Positions 6,292-16,043 are shown, counted from the first letter of the stretch. The stretch is 16,191 bases of DNA from Aliitabrizicola sp031425325 (GCA_031425325.1 JANPJD010000242.1:1-16191), one strand, 5' to 3'. Numbers and translations are program-made. The notes: generated by a model not told the origin, from the sequence alone.

Positions 6292-7183
6292 AGCCCTGCT
6301 GGCGCTTGCGATAGGCGATGATCTCTTCCATCACGAACTCGCGGAACGCGGCCACGCGCTTGGAATGGCGCAACTCCTCGGGATAGGCGAGGAACACCGG
6401 CACGTCCCCCGACTGCACTTCGGGCAGGACATGCACAAGCTCGGGGAAGTCATCGGTCAGATAGTCAGGCAGCACCCCGATGCCGAGGTTGTTCAGCACC
6501 GCCTGCAGCACACCGAAGTAGTTGTTGACCGTCAGCGTCGAGGGAATGTCGAGGGTCATCAACTCCTGCACCAGCGTCGCCCCCGCGGCGACCTGCGGCG
6601 TGCCGACATGCTGGCTGATCAGGCGATGCTGGCTCAGATCCTCGACCGTCTCCGGCGCGCCCGAGATCTCGAGGTATTTCGGCGAGGCGTAAAGCCTCAT
6701 GCGGATGTTCATCAGGCGCTTGCGGATCAGGTCGGCCTGGCTCGGTTCCTTCATGCGGATGGCGACGTCGGCCTCGCGCATCGGCAGGTCGAGCACGCGC
6801 TCTTCCAGCATGAGGTCGATCTTGAGCGCAGGGTACTTGGCGTAAAGCGCCGTCAGGCGCGGCGCGAGCCAGAGCGTGCCGAAGCCCGTCGTCGTAGTCA
6901 CCCGCAACTCGCCCAGCACCTCGTCCTCGCTGTCGCGGATGCGCGCGGCGGCGGCGTCGAGGCGCTTCACCATCGCCTGCGTCGCGTCGAACAGCAACTC
7001 GCCCTGCTCGGTCAGGATCAACCCGCGCGCATGGCGGTGAAACAGCGTCGTGTCGAGGCTTTCCTCGAGCGCGCGGATCTGGCGCGACACCGCCGACTGC
7101 GACAGGTGCAGCACATCGCCCGCATGCGTCAGGCTGCCCGCATCGGCCACCGCGTGAAAGATCCGCAGCTTGTCCCAGTCCAT
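6290..7183 (-). CDS. LysR-type transcriptional regulator
   Basis: A 297-residue LTTR. The N-terminal winged helix-turn-helix occupies about 1-60 (KLRIFHAVADAGSLTHAG, then LSQSAVSRQIRALEESL and TLFHRHARGLILTEQG). A linker helix follows to about 88, then the two-lobed effector domain (GELRVTTTTGFGTLWLAPRL to the C-terminus). Two adjacent ATGs compete (7186 and 7183). GGGAG upstream is compatible with both, and I use the second because the family usually begins MDWDKLR. It diverges from the acyltransferase gene across a 180-base gap, the typical arrangement for a regulator acting on its neighbour and itself, though the true target is unknown. The effector ligand cannot be read from sequence. I recall close relatives being widespread in Rhodobacteraceae. 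Confidence 0.92.
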   Translation of the reverse strand: MDWDKLRIFHAVADAGSLTHAGDVLHLSQSAVSRQIRALEESLDTTLFHRHARGLILTEQGELLFDATQAMVKRLDAAAARIRDSEDEVLGELRVTTTTGFGTLWLAPRLTALYAKYPALKIDLMLEERVLDLPMREADVAIRMKEPSQADLIRKRLMNIRMRLYASPKYLEISGAPETVEDLSQHRLISQHVGTPQVAAGATLVQELMTLDIPSTLTVNNYFGVLQAVLNNLGIGVLPDYLTDDFPELVHVLPEVQSGDVPVFLAYPEELRHSKRVAAFREFVMEEIIAYRKRQQG

Positions 7184-7186
7184 CAT

Positions 7187-7367
7187 CCGCGCTCCCGTTG
7201 CCACCCAAGTAGGCGCGACATGGCTGCGTTGCAATGGGATCATGGCTGGGCCGTGCCACGCAGGGCAAAGCGAGGCGGGCTTTTGTCACCGCCGCGTCAT
7301 CTTTTCTAGCCAGAGTCGTCGAATGCGGCTACCAGCCGAAGCAGGCTTTAGCGGTCAGGGGGTGACG
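7187..7367. promoter_or_regulatory. Divergent regulatory gap between LysR gene and acyltransferase
   Basis: The gap should hold both promoters and any LysR site. Leftward, TTGCAA near 7235-7230 and TACTTG 17 bases further are a weak match. Rightward, TTGTCA (7283-7288) is followed by only a poor -10. I found no clear T-N11-A palindrome by eye. Confidence 0.35.
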
Positions 7368-8246
7368 ATGGGGCGACGCGAGGTCACGCAGGATATCACC
7401 TATGCCACATCCGCCCGGTCGCGCCCCGGCCGCGCTCTTATCCGCGTACTTGAGAACGCCACGGGCCGCCTGTCGCTGATCCGCCGTGCCGCAGGATATG
7501 AGGCCGAGGTCGCGCAGGGCCGCTCTTTCTGGGAGGTGATCGCCGAGCGCTATGGCCTCACGCTTGACGTGGTAGGCGGATCGCTGTCGCATATCCCGGC
7601 CAACGGGCCTCTCATCCTGATCGCAAACCACCCCTATGGCATCCTTGACGGGCTGATGATGGGGCACCTTCTGCACCGCGTCCGCGCCGATTTCCGCATC
7701 CTCGCCAATGCCGTGTTCCGCCGCGCGCAAGAGCTCGACAACGTCCTGCTGCCGATCTCGTTCGACGACACGAAAGAGGCGGTGCGCCTGAACCTCGCCA
7801 CCCGGTCCGCCTGCCTGACCTATCTTTCGCAGGGCGGCGCGATCGGGGTCTTTCCGGGCGGCACCGTCTCGACCGCTGCGCGGCCCTTTTCGCGGCCGAT
7901 GGACCCCGGCTGGCGGATGTTCACCGCCAAGATGATCGCAAAGTCGAACGCCACCGTCGTGCCGGTCTACTTCCACGGCCACAACTCGCGCCTCTTTCAA
8001 CTCGCAAGCCATGTGCACGCGAACCTGCGCCTCGGCCTTCTGATCAACGAGTTCCGCGCTCGCATCGACGAGCCCGTGCGGATCGTCGTCGGAGAGCCCC
8101 TGCCCTCGGCCGATCTTGCGCGGCACCGCGCCGATCCGCGCGCGATGATGGAGTATCTGCGCCGCGCGACCTATGCCCTTTCGCCCGAACCGATGAAGTC
8201 CTATGACTTGGGCTACGAGTTCGAGGACAGATACCGGGCGCAATGA
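7368..8246 (+). CDS. PlsC-like lysophospholipid acyltransferase family protein
   Basis: A 292-residue acyltransferase-fold protein, expected at the inner membrane, transferring an acyl group to a lysophospholipid or related lipid. The block-I motif is NHPYGILDG (His88, Asp94), with five residues between His and Asp instead of the HX4D of classical PlsC. That spacing is what I recall for the ACT14924-like LPLAT subgroup. Block III is FPGGT (162-166) in place of FPEGT, and a P-x-YFHGHNS segment follows at about 199-207. The frame is open well upstream, but ATG 7368 has a strong AGGGGG ribosome site and begins where the sequence becomes protein-like. It lies 19 bases ahead of murI, probably in one transcript. 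The exact lipid substrate is not predictable. Confidence 0.88.
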   Translation: MGRREVTQDITYATSARSRPGRALIRVLENATGRLSLIRRAAGYEAEVAQGRSFWEVIAERYGLTLDVVGGSLSHIPANGPLILIANHPYGILDGLMMGHLLHRVRADFRILANAVFRRAQELDNVLLPISFDDTKEAVRLNLATRSACLTYLSQGGAIGVFPGGTVSTAARPFSRPMDPGWRMFTAKMIAKSNATVVPVYFHGHNSRLFQLASHVHANLRLGLLINEFRARIDEPVRIVVGEPLPSADLARHRADPRAMMEYLRRATYALSPEPMKSYDLGYEFEDRYRAQ

Positions 8247-8265
8247 TCCCGGAAACGGGGGCGCG

Positions 8266-9078
8266 ATGGCGGTGGGCGTGTTCGACTCTGGCCTGGGCGG
8301 CCTGACGGTTCATCGGGCCCTGCTGCGCCGCCTGCCCGATGTGCCCTTTGTCTATCTCGGCGACAACGCCCATGCGCCCTATGGCGTGCGGACCGCCGAT
8401 GACATCTTCGCGCTGACCTGCGCGGGGGTGGAGCGGCTTTGGGCCGAGGGCTGCGACCTTGTCGTCCTCGCCTGCAACACCGCCTCTGCCGCCGCGCTGA
8501 AACGGATGCAAGAGACGTGGGTGCCCGCCGACAAGCGCGTGCTCGGCGTCTTCGTTCCGCTGATCGAGGCGCTGACCGAACGCCAGTGGGGCGACAACTC
8601 GCCCCCGCGCGAGGTCTCGGTCAAGCATGTCGCCCTCTTCGCCACCCCCGCTACCGTCGCAAGCCGCGCCTTCCAGCGCGAGTTGGCCTTCCGCGCCATC
8701 GGGGTCGATGTCGAGGCGCAGCCCTGCGGCGGCGTGGTAGACGCGATCGAGGCGGGCGACGAGATGCTGGCCGAGGCGCTGGTACGAAGCCATGTCGAGG
8801 CCCTCAAGCGCCGGATGCCCCACCCGCAGGCGGCGGTGCTGGGCTGCACCCACTACCCGCTGGTCGAGGCCGTCTTCGCGGACGCCCTCGGTCCAGACGT
8901 GCGCGTCTTCAGCCAGCCGACCCTGGTGGCCGAGGCCCTGGCCGACTACCTCGCCCGCCGGCCCGAGATGCTGGGCAGCGGCACGACCTCGCGGTTCCTG
9001 ACGACCGGAGAGCCAAGGGCGGTAAGCGACAGGGCGACGCAGTTCCTGCGCGTGGGGATCGAGTTCGAGGCGGCTTGA
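8266..9078 (+). CDS. murI: Glutamate racemase MurI
   Basis: Makes D-glutamate from L-glutamate for peptidoglycan. The 270-residue length fits. Both catalytic cysteines are present: Cys70 in LACNTAS and Cys194 in LGCTHYP. The N-terminal DSGLGGLTV (7-15) and GDNAHAPYG (32-40) are family signatures. ATG 8266 follows GGGGGCGCG and gives a start directly on the conserved GVFDSG; in-frame upstream codons are not conserved-looking. It follows the acyltransferase by 19 bases, which puts a cell-wall gene and a lipid gene together. A weak hairpin at 9133-9161 may end the transcript. Confidence 0.96.
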   Translation: MAVGVFDSGLGGLTVHRALLRRLPDVPFVYLGDNAHAPYGVRTADDIFALTCAGVERLWAEGCDLVVLACNTASAAALKRMQETWVPADKRVLGVFVPLIEALTERQWGDNSPPREVSVKHVALFATPATVASRAFQRELAFRAIGVDVEAQPCGGVVDAIEAGDEMLAEALVRSHVEALKRRMPHPQAAVLGCTHYPLVEAVFADALGPDVRVFSQPTLVAEALADYLARRPEMLGSGTTSRFLTTGEPRAVSDRATQFLRVGIEFEAA

Positions 9079-9411
9079 GGCAGACACCCGACAAGCCCGA
9101 GCGAGCGACGCCGTCGCCACACGCGCACCGCAGCGCCGGACGCAATCCGGGCCTTCGGCGCATCAGTAAAGTACTTTGACCTGATCAGTTGCTGGACCTT
9201 GCAGGGTCTGAAGCCCTTGGTTGCAATAATATGCGCTCGCGGCCCCACCGCTCCGTCGCCCTTAACCAGACCTCCGCCTTCACCCCCCGACGCCACGTCA
9301 CGCCGCACACCCCCCATTTCCTCACCCTTCCGCCTTCTTTCCGCCGCACCGACCGATCACATGACCTGGGCGGGCCCGACGATCGGGACCCGATCAAAGG
9401 TCACGAATACC
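9079..9411. other. 333-base non-coding stretch before the first VPLPA-CTERM gene
   Basis: No believable gene is present on either strand. It holds a GC stem GCGCCG / CGGCGC (9133-9161) with an inner CCGGA / TCCGG hairpin, which may end murI transcription. It also has two neighbouring palindromes at 9168-9188 and an AT-rich AATAAT (9225-9230, 5 of 6 bases of a -10 box) without a good -35 at 17 bases. The rest is C-rich and featureless. The likely promoter of the downstream gene lies within about 9170-9235, which implies a 5' leader of 170 bases or more. Confidence 0.5.
9168..9188. promoter_or_regulatory. Paired palindromes, possible operator
   Basis: AAAGTACTTT (9168-9177) and CTGATCAG (9181-9188) are both perfect dyads, with centres 12 bases apart, and TTGACC (9176-9181, close to a -35 box) lies across their junction. 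The position upstream of a secreted-protein gene suits a regulator site. No known consensus is matched. Confidence 0.3.
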
Positions 9412-10026
9412 ATGAAACTGATTGCACGCGGCACCTTGGCCGCGATGACTGCTTTTTGCCTCGCGGGCGCAGCCGGGGCGGCGACCGTCTCGGAGGCGGA
9501 GTTCGGCGAGTTCTCGAACGCCTTCAAGACCCCCACCGTCATCGGCACCGGGCCGACCACAGTCTCGGGTGTCTGGACACAGGGCGATGCCGACCTGCTG
9601 GCCTTCACGGGCCTGCGGACCGGCGCGCAGACGGTCACGTTGTCCTTCGCGCCGCTGACGCCCATCGGTCCGTATGACTACGGCTTCTCAGCCGGAGGCA
9701 CGGTCAACTACATGACAACCCCGTTCAAGTGGAGCGCTTGGGAAGGCAAACAGCTGGCCAGCGTCGGCATCCAGCACTGGAACCGTGGCGGCGTGTTCGA
9801 CTACGTGATCTCGCTGGGCGACGACTTCGCGGGCAGCCTCTACCTCGGCCTCTTCGGCAGCTACGGCACGCTCGGCTACACCATCCGGGCCGAGGGCAAC
9901 GCGGCCCCCTTTGTTGCCCCCGCCGCCCCTGAGGTCGCGGCGGTCCCGCTGCCCGCCGCAGCACCCCTTCTGCTTGCGGGCCTCGGCGCGCTGGCGCTTG
10001 CGGCCCGCCGCCGCCGTCGCAGCTGA
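9412..10026 (+). CDS. Secreted VPLPA-CTERM sorting domain protein
   Basis: A 204-residue exported protein. The signal peptide is MKLIARGTLAAMTAFCLAGAAGA (1-23). The mature region, about 24-170, is rich in Gly, Thr and aromatic residues (SGVWTQGDADLLAFTG, YDYGFSAGGTVNY, SLYLGLFGSYGTLGYTI), a beta-rich surface-protein style with no known enzyme motif. The tail has the three parts of an exosortase signal: VPLPA at about 178-182, a hydrophobic helix (APLLLAGLGALALAA) and an Arg cluster RRRRR at the end. In Rhodobacterales such tails are cut by a VPLPA-specific exosortase (XrtD type); none is encoded in this window. The ribosome site AAAGG (about 9396-9400) is rather far from the ATG. The gene stands alone between murI and argC. 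Confidence 0.9.
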   Translation: MKLIARGTLAAMTAFCLAGAAGAATVSEAEFGEFSNAFKTPTVIGTGPTTVSGVWTQGDADLLAFTGLRTGAQTVTLSFAPLTPIGPYDYGFSAGGTVNYMTTPFKWSAWEGKQLASVGIQHWNRGGVFDYVISLGDDFAGSLYLGLFGSYGTLGYTIRAEGNAAPFVAPAAPEVAAVPLPAAAPLLLAGLGALALAARRRRRS

Positions 10027-10037
10027 CGCGAAGCCTT

Positions 10038-10065
10038 GCGGCGCGGGCCATCGGTCCCGCGCCGC
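10038..10065 (+). terminator. GC-rich hairpin after the VPLPA-CTERM gene
   Basis: A 10-bp perfect stem GCGGCGCGGG / CCCGCGCCGC with an 8-base loop starts 12 bases after the stop codon. There is no T-tract, so it is a terminator-like or 3'-protecting hairpin rather than a textbook intrinsic terminator. Confidence 0.55.
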
Positions 10066-10155
10066 GATCCCGCAGCAGGCCGCCGGACCCTGCAATCCTC
10101 TTGCCATCGAGCGCGCCCTGCCGCATCACACGGGCGCATCTGGCGGGACAGTTCA

Positions 10156-11184
10156 ATGACCCATTCCATCGCCATCCTTGGGGCCTCGGGCTATACCGGC
10201 GCAGAGCTTGTGCGCCTGATCGCCTCGCATCCGTCGTTCCGCATCGCGGCCCTTTCGGCCGACCGCAAGGCGGGCCTGCCGATGGCCGAGGTGTTTCCCT
10301 TCCTGCGCCATCTCGACCTGCCGCTGCTCGCGCGGATCGAGGACATCGACTTCACCGGCATCGACCTGTGCTTCTGCGCGCTGCCGCATGCGACCACGCA
10401 GGCGGTCGTGGCCGCCCTGCCGCGCGGCTTAAAGGTCGTCGACCTCTCCGCCGACTTCCGCTTGCGCGATCCTGCGGCCTATGCCCGCTGGTACGGCCAG
10501 CCCCATGCCCAGCCCGAGCTTCAGGCCGAGGCCGTCTATGGCCTGACCGAGTTCTACCGCGACGACATCCGCGCGGCCCGCCTCGTCGCGGGAACCGGCT
10601 GCAACGCGGCGGCGGGGCAATATGCGATCCGGCCGCTGATCGAGGCGAGGCTCATCGACCTCGACCGCATCGTGATCGACCTCAAGGCGGGCGTCTCGGG
10701 CGCGGGGCGCTCCTTGAAGGAGAACCTGCTCCATGCCGAGCTTTCCGAGGGCACGCAGGCCTATGCGGCGGGCGGCACGCACCGCCATCTGGGCGAGTTC
10801 GACCAGGAGTTCTCGCGCGCCGCAGGCCGCCCCGTGCAGGTGCAGTTTACGCCGCACCTGATCCCGATGAACCGGGGCATCCTTGCCACCGTCTATGTCG
10901 ACGGCGACCCGCAGGCGATCCACGCAAGCCTGTCCGCCCGCTATGGGCCCGAGCCCTTCCTGCATGTGCTGCCCTTCGGCCAGCTTCCCTCGACCCGCGA
11001 CGTGCGGGGATCCAACCATGTGCATCTGGGCGTGACGGGCGACCGCGTCGGGGGCCGCGCGGTAGCGGTCTGCACGCTCGACAATCTCACGAAAGGTTCA
11101 TCGGGCCAGGCGATCCAGAACGCCAACCTGATGCTAGGTGAAGCCGAGACGGCGGGGCTGATGCTGGCCCCGATGTTTCCGTGA
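10156..11184 (+). CDS. argC: N-acetyl-gamma-glutamyl-phosphate reductase ArgC
   Basis: Third step of arginine synthesis: NADPH-dependent reduction of N-acetylglutamyl phosphate to the semialdehyde. The 342-residue product has the N-terminal dinucleotide motif GASGYTGAELVRL (9-21), DLSADFRLRD (96-105) and the catalytic Cys149 in GTGCNAAAG. In most bacteria the active-site motif is PGCYPT; the GTGCN form is, as I recall, standard in Rhodobacterales. HRHLGE (209-214) supplies the catalytic His, and KGSSGQAIQNANLM (313-326) is the C-terminal signature. The gene is followed by ccmE after 24 bases and is probably in one transcript with it. Confidence 0.96.
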   Translation: MTHSIAILGASGYTGAELVRLIASHPSFRIAALSADRKAGLPMAEVFPFLRHLDLPLLARIEDIDFTGIDLCFCALPHATTQAVVAALPRGLKVVDLSADFRLRDPAAYARWYGQPHAQPELQAEAVYGLTEFYRDDIRAARLVAGTGCNAAAGQYAIRPLIEARLIDLDRIVIDLKAGVSGAGRSLKENLLHAELSEGTQAYAAGGTHRHLGEFDQEFSRAAGRPVQVQFTPHLIPMNRGILATVYVDGDPQAIHASLSARYGPEPFLHVLPFGQLPSTRDVRGSNHVHLGVTGDRVGGRAVAVCTLDNLTKGSSGQAIQNANLMLGEAETAGLMLAPMFP

Positions 11185-11208
11185 AGGCCGGGGGGTCGTG
11201 AGGGTCGC

Positions 11209-11658
11209 ATGAAGGGTCTGAAGAAGAAGCGCCGCATCCAGGTGATCCTGCTCGCCGCAGGCGCGCTGGTGCTGTCGACCGGCCTGATCGGCTACGCGAT
11301 GCGCGACGGCATCAACTTCTTCCGCACGCCCAGCCAGGTGGCCGAGGCCCCGCCCGCACCGACCGAGGTGTTCCGCATCGGCGGGCTCGTCGAGGAAGGC
11401 TCGCTGGTGCGCGGCCAGGGCGAGACGGTAACCTTCCGCGTGACCGATACAAACATGGCCGTGCCGGTCGCCTATACGGGCGTGCTGCCCGACCTTTTTG
11501 GTGAGGGCGAGGGCATGGTCGGCACCGGGCGTTTCGTCGACGGGGTGTTCCAGGCGACCGAGATCCTCGCCCGGCACGACGAGACCTACATGCCGAAAGA
11601 GGTCGTCGACGCGCTGAAAGAGCAGGGCGTCTACGTCGACCCGACACCGAACGGCTGA
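11209..11658 (+). CDS. ccmE: Cytochrome c maturation heme chaperone CcmE
   Basis: Carries heme covalently in the periplasm from CcmC to the CcmFH ligase. The 149-residue protein has a basic N-terminus (MKGLKKKRR), one membrane anchor at about 11-30, and an OB-fold periplasmic domain with FRIGGLVEEGSL (55-66) and VAYTGVLPDLFGEGEG (87-102). The heme-binding His123 and supporting Tyr127 lie in LARHDETYMP. GTGAGGG at 11198-11204 is a fair ribosome site. The other ccm genes are not in this window: ccmE is followed by a lysis cassette rather than ccmF. Confidence 0.96.
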   Translation: MKGLKKKRRIQVILLAAGALVLSTGLIGYAMRDGINFFRTPSQVAEAPPAPTEVFRIGGLVEEGSLVRGQGETVTFRVTDTNMAVPVAYTGVLPDLFGEGEGMVGTGRFVDGVFQATEILARHDETYMPKEVVDALKEQGVYVDPTPNG

Positions 11659-11668
11659 TTGCGGGGCG

Positions 11669-11674
11669 GTTAAC
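11669..11674 (+). promoter_or_regulatory. GTTAAC site upstream of lysis cassette, possible CtrA half-site
   Basis: GTTAAC lies 11 bases after the ccmE stop and 47 bases before the endolysin start. TTAAC is the half-site of the cell-cycle regulator CtrA (full site TTAA-N7-TTAA), and no second half is present at the right distance. CtrA is needed for gene transfer agent expression and release in Rhodobacter capsulatus, which makes the site plausible but unproven. Confidence 0.3.
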
Positions 11675-11721
11675 GACTTTTGGGCAGGCTCGGGCGCGTC
11701 ACCAGCGTCCCGGAGCCACCC

Positions 11722-12348
11722 ATGCCCACCGCCCAGAGCCCTACCGTCCAGACCCTTGCGGAAGAGATCGTCGCCCGCGAGGGCGGCTTCGTGAAAGACC
11801 CTGCCGATCCGGGCGGGGCCACCAACCACGGCGTCACGATCCACACGCTGCGCCGGCTTGGGATCGACCTGACGGGCGATGGCGCGGTGACCGAGGCCGA
11901 TGTCCGCCGCGTGTCGCGCGCGCAGGCGGTCGAGATCTTCGTGCGCCACTACTTCCATGGCCCCCGCCTGTCGGCCCTGCCCGAAGCGCTGCAACCTTCG
12001 GTCTTCGACATGTATGTGAATGCCGGGCCGAACGCGGTGGGGGTGCTGCAACGCCTGCTGACGGCGATGGGCTTTTCATGTGCAGCCGACGGCGTGATCG
12101 GCCCCCAGACGATCCGCGCGGCCCAGATGGCGGCCGAGGCCGCGCCCTCGCACCTCGCGGATGCCTACGGGATCGCGCGGCGCAACTATTACTACGCGCT
12201 CGCCGATGCCCGCCCGCCCAGTCGCCGCTTCGCGCGGAGGCGCGACGGCGGCAAGGGCGGCTGGATCCTGCGCGCCGAAGAGTTCATGGCACCGAAGTAC
12301 CGCCTGACCGACGCGCAGCACAAGGCACGGGTGGCGGCATGGGCCTGA
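11722..12348 (+). CDS. Holin-associated N-acetylmuramidase (endolysin, GH108 type), likely GTA lysis
   Basis: A 208-residue peptidoglycan hydrolase. The N-terminal GH108 domain begins LAEEIVAREGGFV, with Glu20 of the E-G-G motif as the catalytic acid, then KDPADPGGATNHGVTIHTL (25-43). A C-terminal peptidoglycan-binding type 3 region follows at about 95-190 (FDMYVNAGPNAVGVLQRLL, ADGVIGPQTIRAA). There is no signal peptide, so it needs a holin to reach the wall, and the next gene overlaps it by 10 bases and encodes one. ATG 11722 has GGAG 6 bases upstream; in-frame TTG at 11680 is rejected. In Rhodobacter capsulatus the endolysin and holin that release RcGTA are encoded apart from the main particle cluster, exactly this kind of orphan pair. 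A prophage remnant is the alternative, but no other phage gene is present. Confidence 0.88.
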   Translation: MPTAQSPTVQTLAEEIVAREGGFVKDPADPGGATNHGVTIHTLRRLGIDLTGDGAVTEADVRRVSRAQAVEIFVRHYFHGPRLSALPEALQPSVFDMYVNAGPNAVGVLQRLLTAMGFSCAADGVIGPQTIRAAQMAAEAAPSHLADAYGIARRNYYYALADARPPSRRFARRRDGGKGGWILRAEEFMAPKYRLTDAQHKARVAAWA

Positions 12349-12821
12349 TCGGACGGGTGCTTGGCGCACCGGGGGCCGTCGCCACCATCGGCGAGACGGT
12401 CAAGGGCGTCTCCGAAGTCTTCACCGCCAACGCGACGCGCCGGATGGAGTTGTCGGCCGAGGCGCAGGCGGCAGCCCTCGCGCAGCATGGGGTAGAGTTC
12501 GCATCCCCCGGTGAGCGCTGGTTCGACCGCTTCGTGAACGGGCTGAACCGGATGCCGCGCCCGATGCTCGCCTTCGGCACGCTGGCGCTCTTTGCCTATG
12601 CGATGGTCGACCCGGCAGGCTTCGGCGAGCGGATGGTCGGGCTGAACCTGGTGCCGGAACCACTCTGGTGGCTTTTGGGGGCCATCGTCAGCTTCTACTT
12701 CGGCGCGCGCGAGGCGCATTACTTCCGCACCCGGCCCATCACGGCCCCGCCCGCGACCGCCGCCCCAACACCAGACGAGCCGAACGACGCGCTGGCCGAC
12801 TGGCGCAGCGAAGGCCGCTGA
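12339..12821 (+). CDS. Holin family protein (GTA-release type)
   Basis: A 160-residue protein that should form membrane lesions allowing the preceding endolysin to reach peptidoglycan. An N-terminal amphipathic, Ala/Gly-rich part (GRVLGAPGAVATIGETVKGV) is followed by a polar helix at 32-65. Two clear membrane spans follow, at about 75-91 (MLAFGTLALFAYAMV) and 108-121 (PLWWLLGAIVSFYF), then a Pro-rich, charged cytoplasmic tail. The layout fits what I recall of the Pfam family of three-helix holins for gene-transfer release. ATG 12339 lies inside the endolysin gene (10-base overlap), so production is coupled. It is followed by a hairpin at 12830-12854. Confidence 0.82.
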   Translation: MGLIGRVLGAPGAVATIGETVKGVSEVFTANATRRMELSAEAQAAALAQHGVEFASPGERWFDRFVNGLNRMPRPMLAFGTLALFAYAMVDPAGFGERMVGLNLVPEPLWWLLGAIVSFYFGAREAHYFRTRPITAPPATAAPTPDEPNDALADWRSEGR

Positions 12822-12829
12822 GGCAGACC

Positions 12830-12854
12830 GTCCGGGCGCATCCTGTGCCCGGAC
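12830..12854 (+). terminator. Hairpin after the lysis cassette
   Basis: An 8-bp perfect stem GTCCGGGC / GCCCGGAC with a 9-base loop lies 8 bases after the holin stop. There is no T-tract. It probably ends or protects the ccmE or lysis transcript and separates it from purL. Confidence 0.5.
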
Positions 12855-12937
12855 AGACCAGCCCGCCCCCTCCGAGCCCTCTTCCCCCGCGACCGGCCAT
12901 GCCCTAAGACGCGGGCGAGCGGAACGCGGAGCATCCC

Positions 12938-15097
<2,160 letters not shown>

Positions 15098-15198
15098 CTG
15101 ACCGCCTCCTTCGCAAAGCAGCACCATGAGCTTTCTTGATGCTCGCTTCGCTACGAAAACTGGATTACCTTTGCTGAATAATCAGGGAGTAATTTACG

Positions 15199-16002
15199 AT
15201 GAAGCTGATGTCCGGCCTTGCGCTTTGTGGCCTTCTCTCGTCACCCGCTCTTGCGTCGACCATTACCCTTACGTTCGATGACACAATCCGAACGCGGGAC
15301 ACCGGACTCGGCGACGAATTTATCGATCAGGGAATCCGTTATCAGACCGCATGGTCCTATCGACCCCTCAACACGTTGACGCTGCACGACGACAGCGACC
15401 TCACCCGCTCAACCGTCACGCGCGCCAATGGGCAGACCTTCACGCCGGTCTCGTTGACGCTGGAGGGCCACTCTTCAGTTCGCATGACGGGCGACTCAAT
15501 ATTTCTCGTTGAGCCAACTGATGAGGGCGACGAAGACACAGAAGAGTTCGATGAAGCTGCTTTCGTCGCTTGGACCGAGGCCGGAAGCGCATCTGCCCCG
15601 GTAGTCGACCTCACCTTCCACGGGATCTTCGCGGACGGTACTTTCGTTTCGTTGACCGAACCAGGCGGCCCATACTTCATCGGCCGTCAGGTCAACTTCG
15701 GGTCAGCCTTCGCCGGCATCTCGCAGCTGTTGGTCTTTCTTGACTATCCCAACGCGACTGCCTCATCCCAAGGCGGCTATCCGAGATATTGGGAGGCCAA
15801 CCAACTCTTCGAGTACACTGAGGTTATCTCCGCTCCGGCTGCCTTCCCGTGGTGCCTGGAATACTGTTCTCAGTATGAGATCCGGAACTTCGTGATCGAA
15901 CTCCCGCCCGCACCGGTCCCGCTTCCGGCGCCCGTACTGCTACTTGGAACTGGGCTGGCAGGTCTTGGCATAGCAAAGCGCCTCTCTGCCTTGAAGTCCT
16001 GA
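15199..16002 (+). CDS. Secreted VPLPA-CTERM-like protein with acidic segment
   Basis: A 267-residue exported protein. The signal peptide MKLMSGLALCGLLSSPALA ends before ST (19-20). The mature part begins TITLTFDD and is beta-strand rich. It has an acidic patch EPTDEGDEDTEEFDEAAF (about 111-128) that might bind Ca2+, and a cysteine pair WCLEYC. The C-terminus PAPVPLPAPVLLLGTGLAG plus a short basic end (AKRLSALK) is a VPLPA-type exosortase sorting tail, a little less canonical than the other copy. AGGGAG (15184-15189) is a good ribosome site. Base composition is clearly AT-richer than the flanks (32 of 60 GC in one line, against 41 of 60 in a purL line), which suggests later arrival. The two exosortase substrates in the window share the tail only. 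Confidence 0.85.
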   Translation: MKLMSGLALCGLLSSPALASTITLTFDDTIRTRDTGLGDEFIDQGIRYQTAWSYRPLNTLTLHDDSDLTRSTVTRANGQTFTPVSLTLEGHSSVRMTGDSIFLVEPTDEGDEDTEEFDEAAFVAWTEAGSASAPVVDLTFHGIFADGTFVSLTEPGGPYFIGRQVNFGSAFAGISQLLVFLDYPNATASSQGGYPRYWEANQLFEYTEVISAPAAFPWCLEYCSQYEIRNFVIELPPAPVPLPAPVLLLGTGLAGLGIAKRLSALKS

Positions 16003-16043
16003 TCGCCGACACATACTCTCAGCTAACATTCAAACGCAGCAGG

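Noticed and set aside
9191..9208. TGG/TTGC bases resembling a sigma-54 promoter upstream of the first VPLPA-CTERM gene
   Set aside because: The GG-to-GC distance is 5 rather than about 10 bases, so it does not match the sigma-54 pattern.
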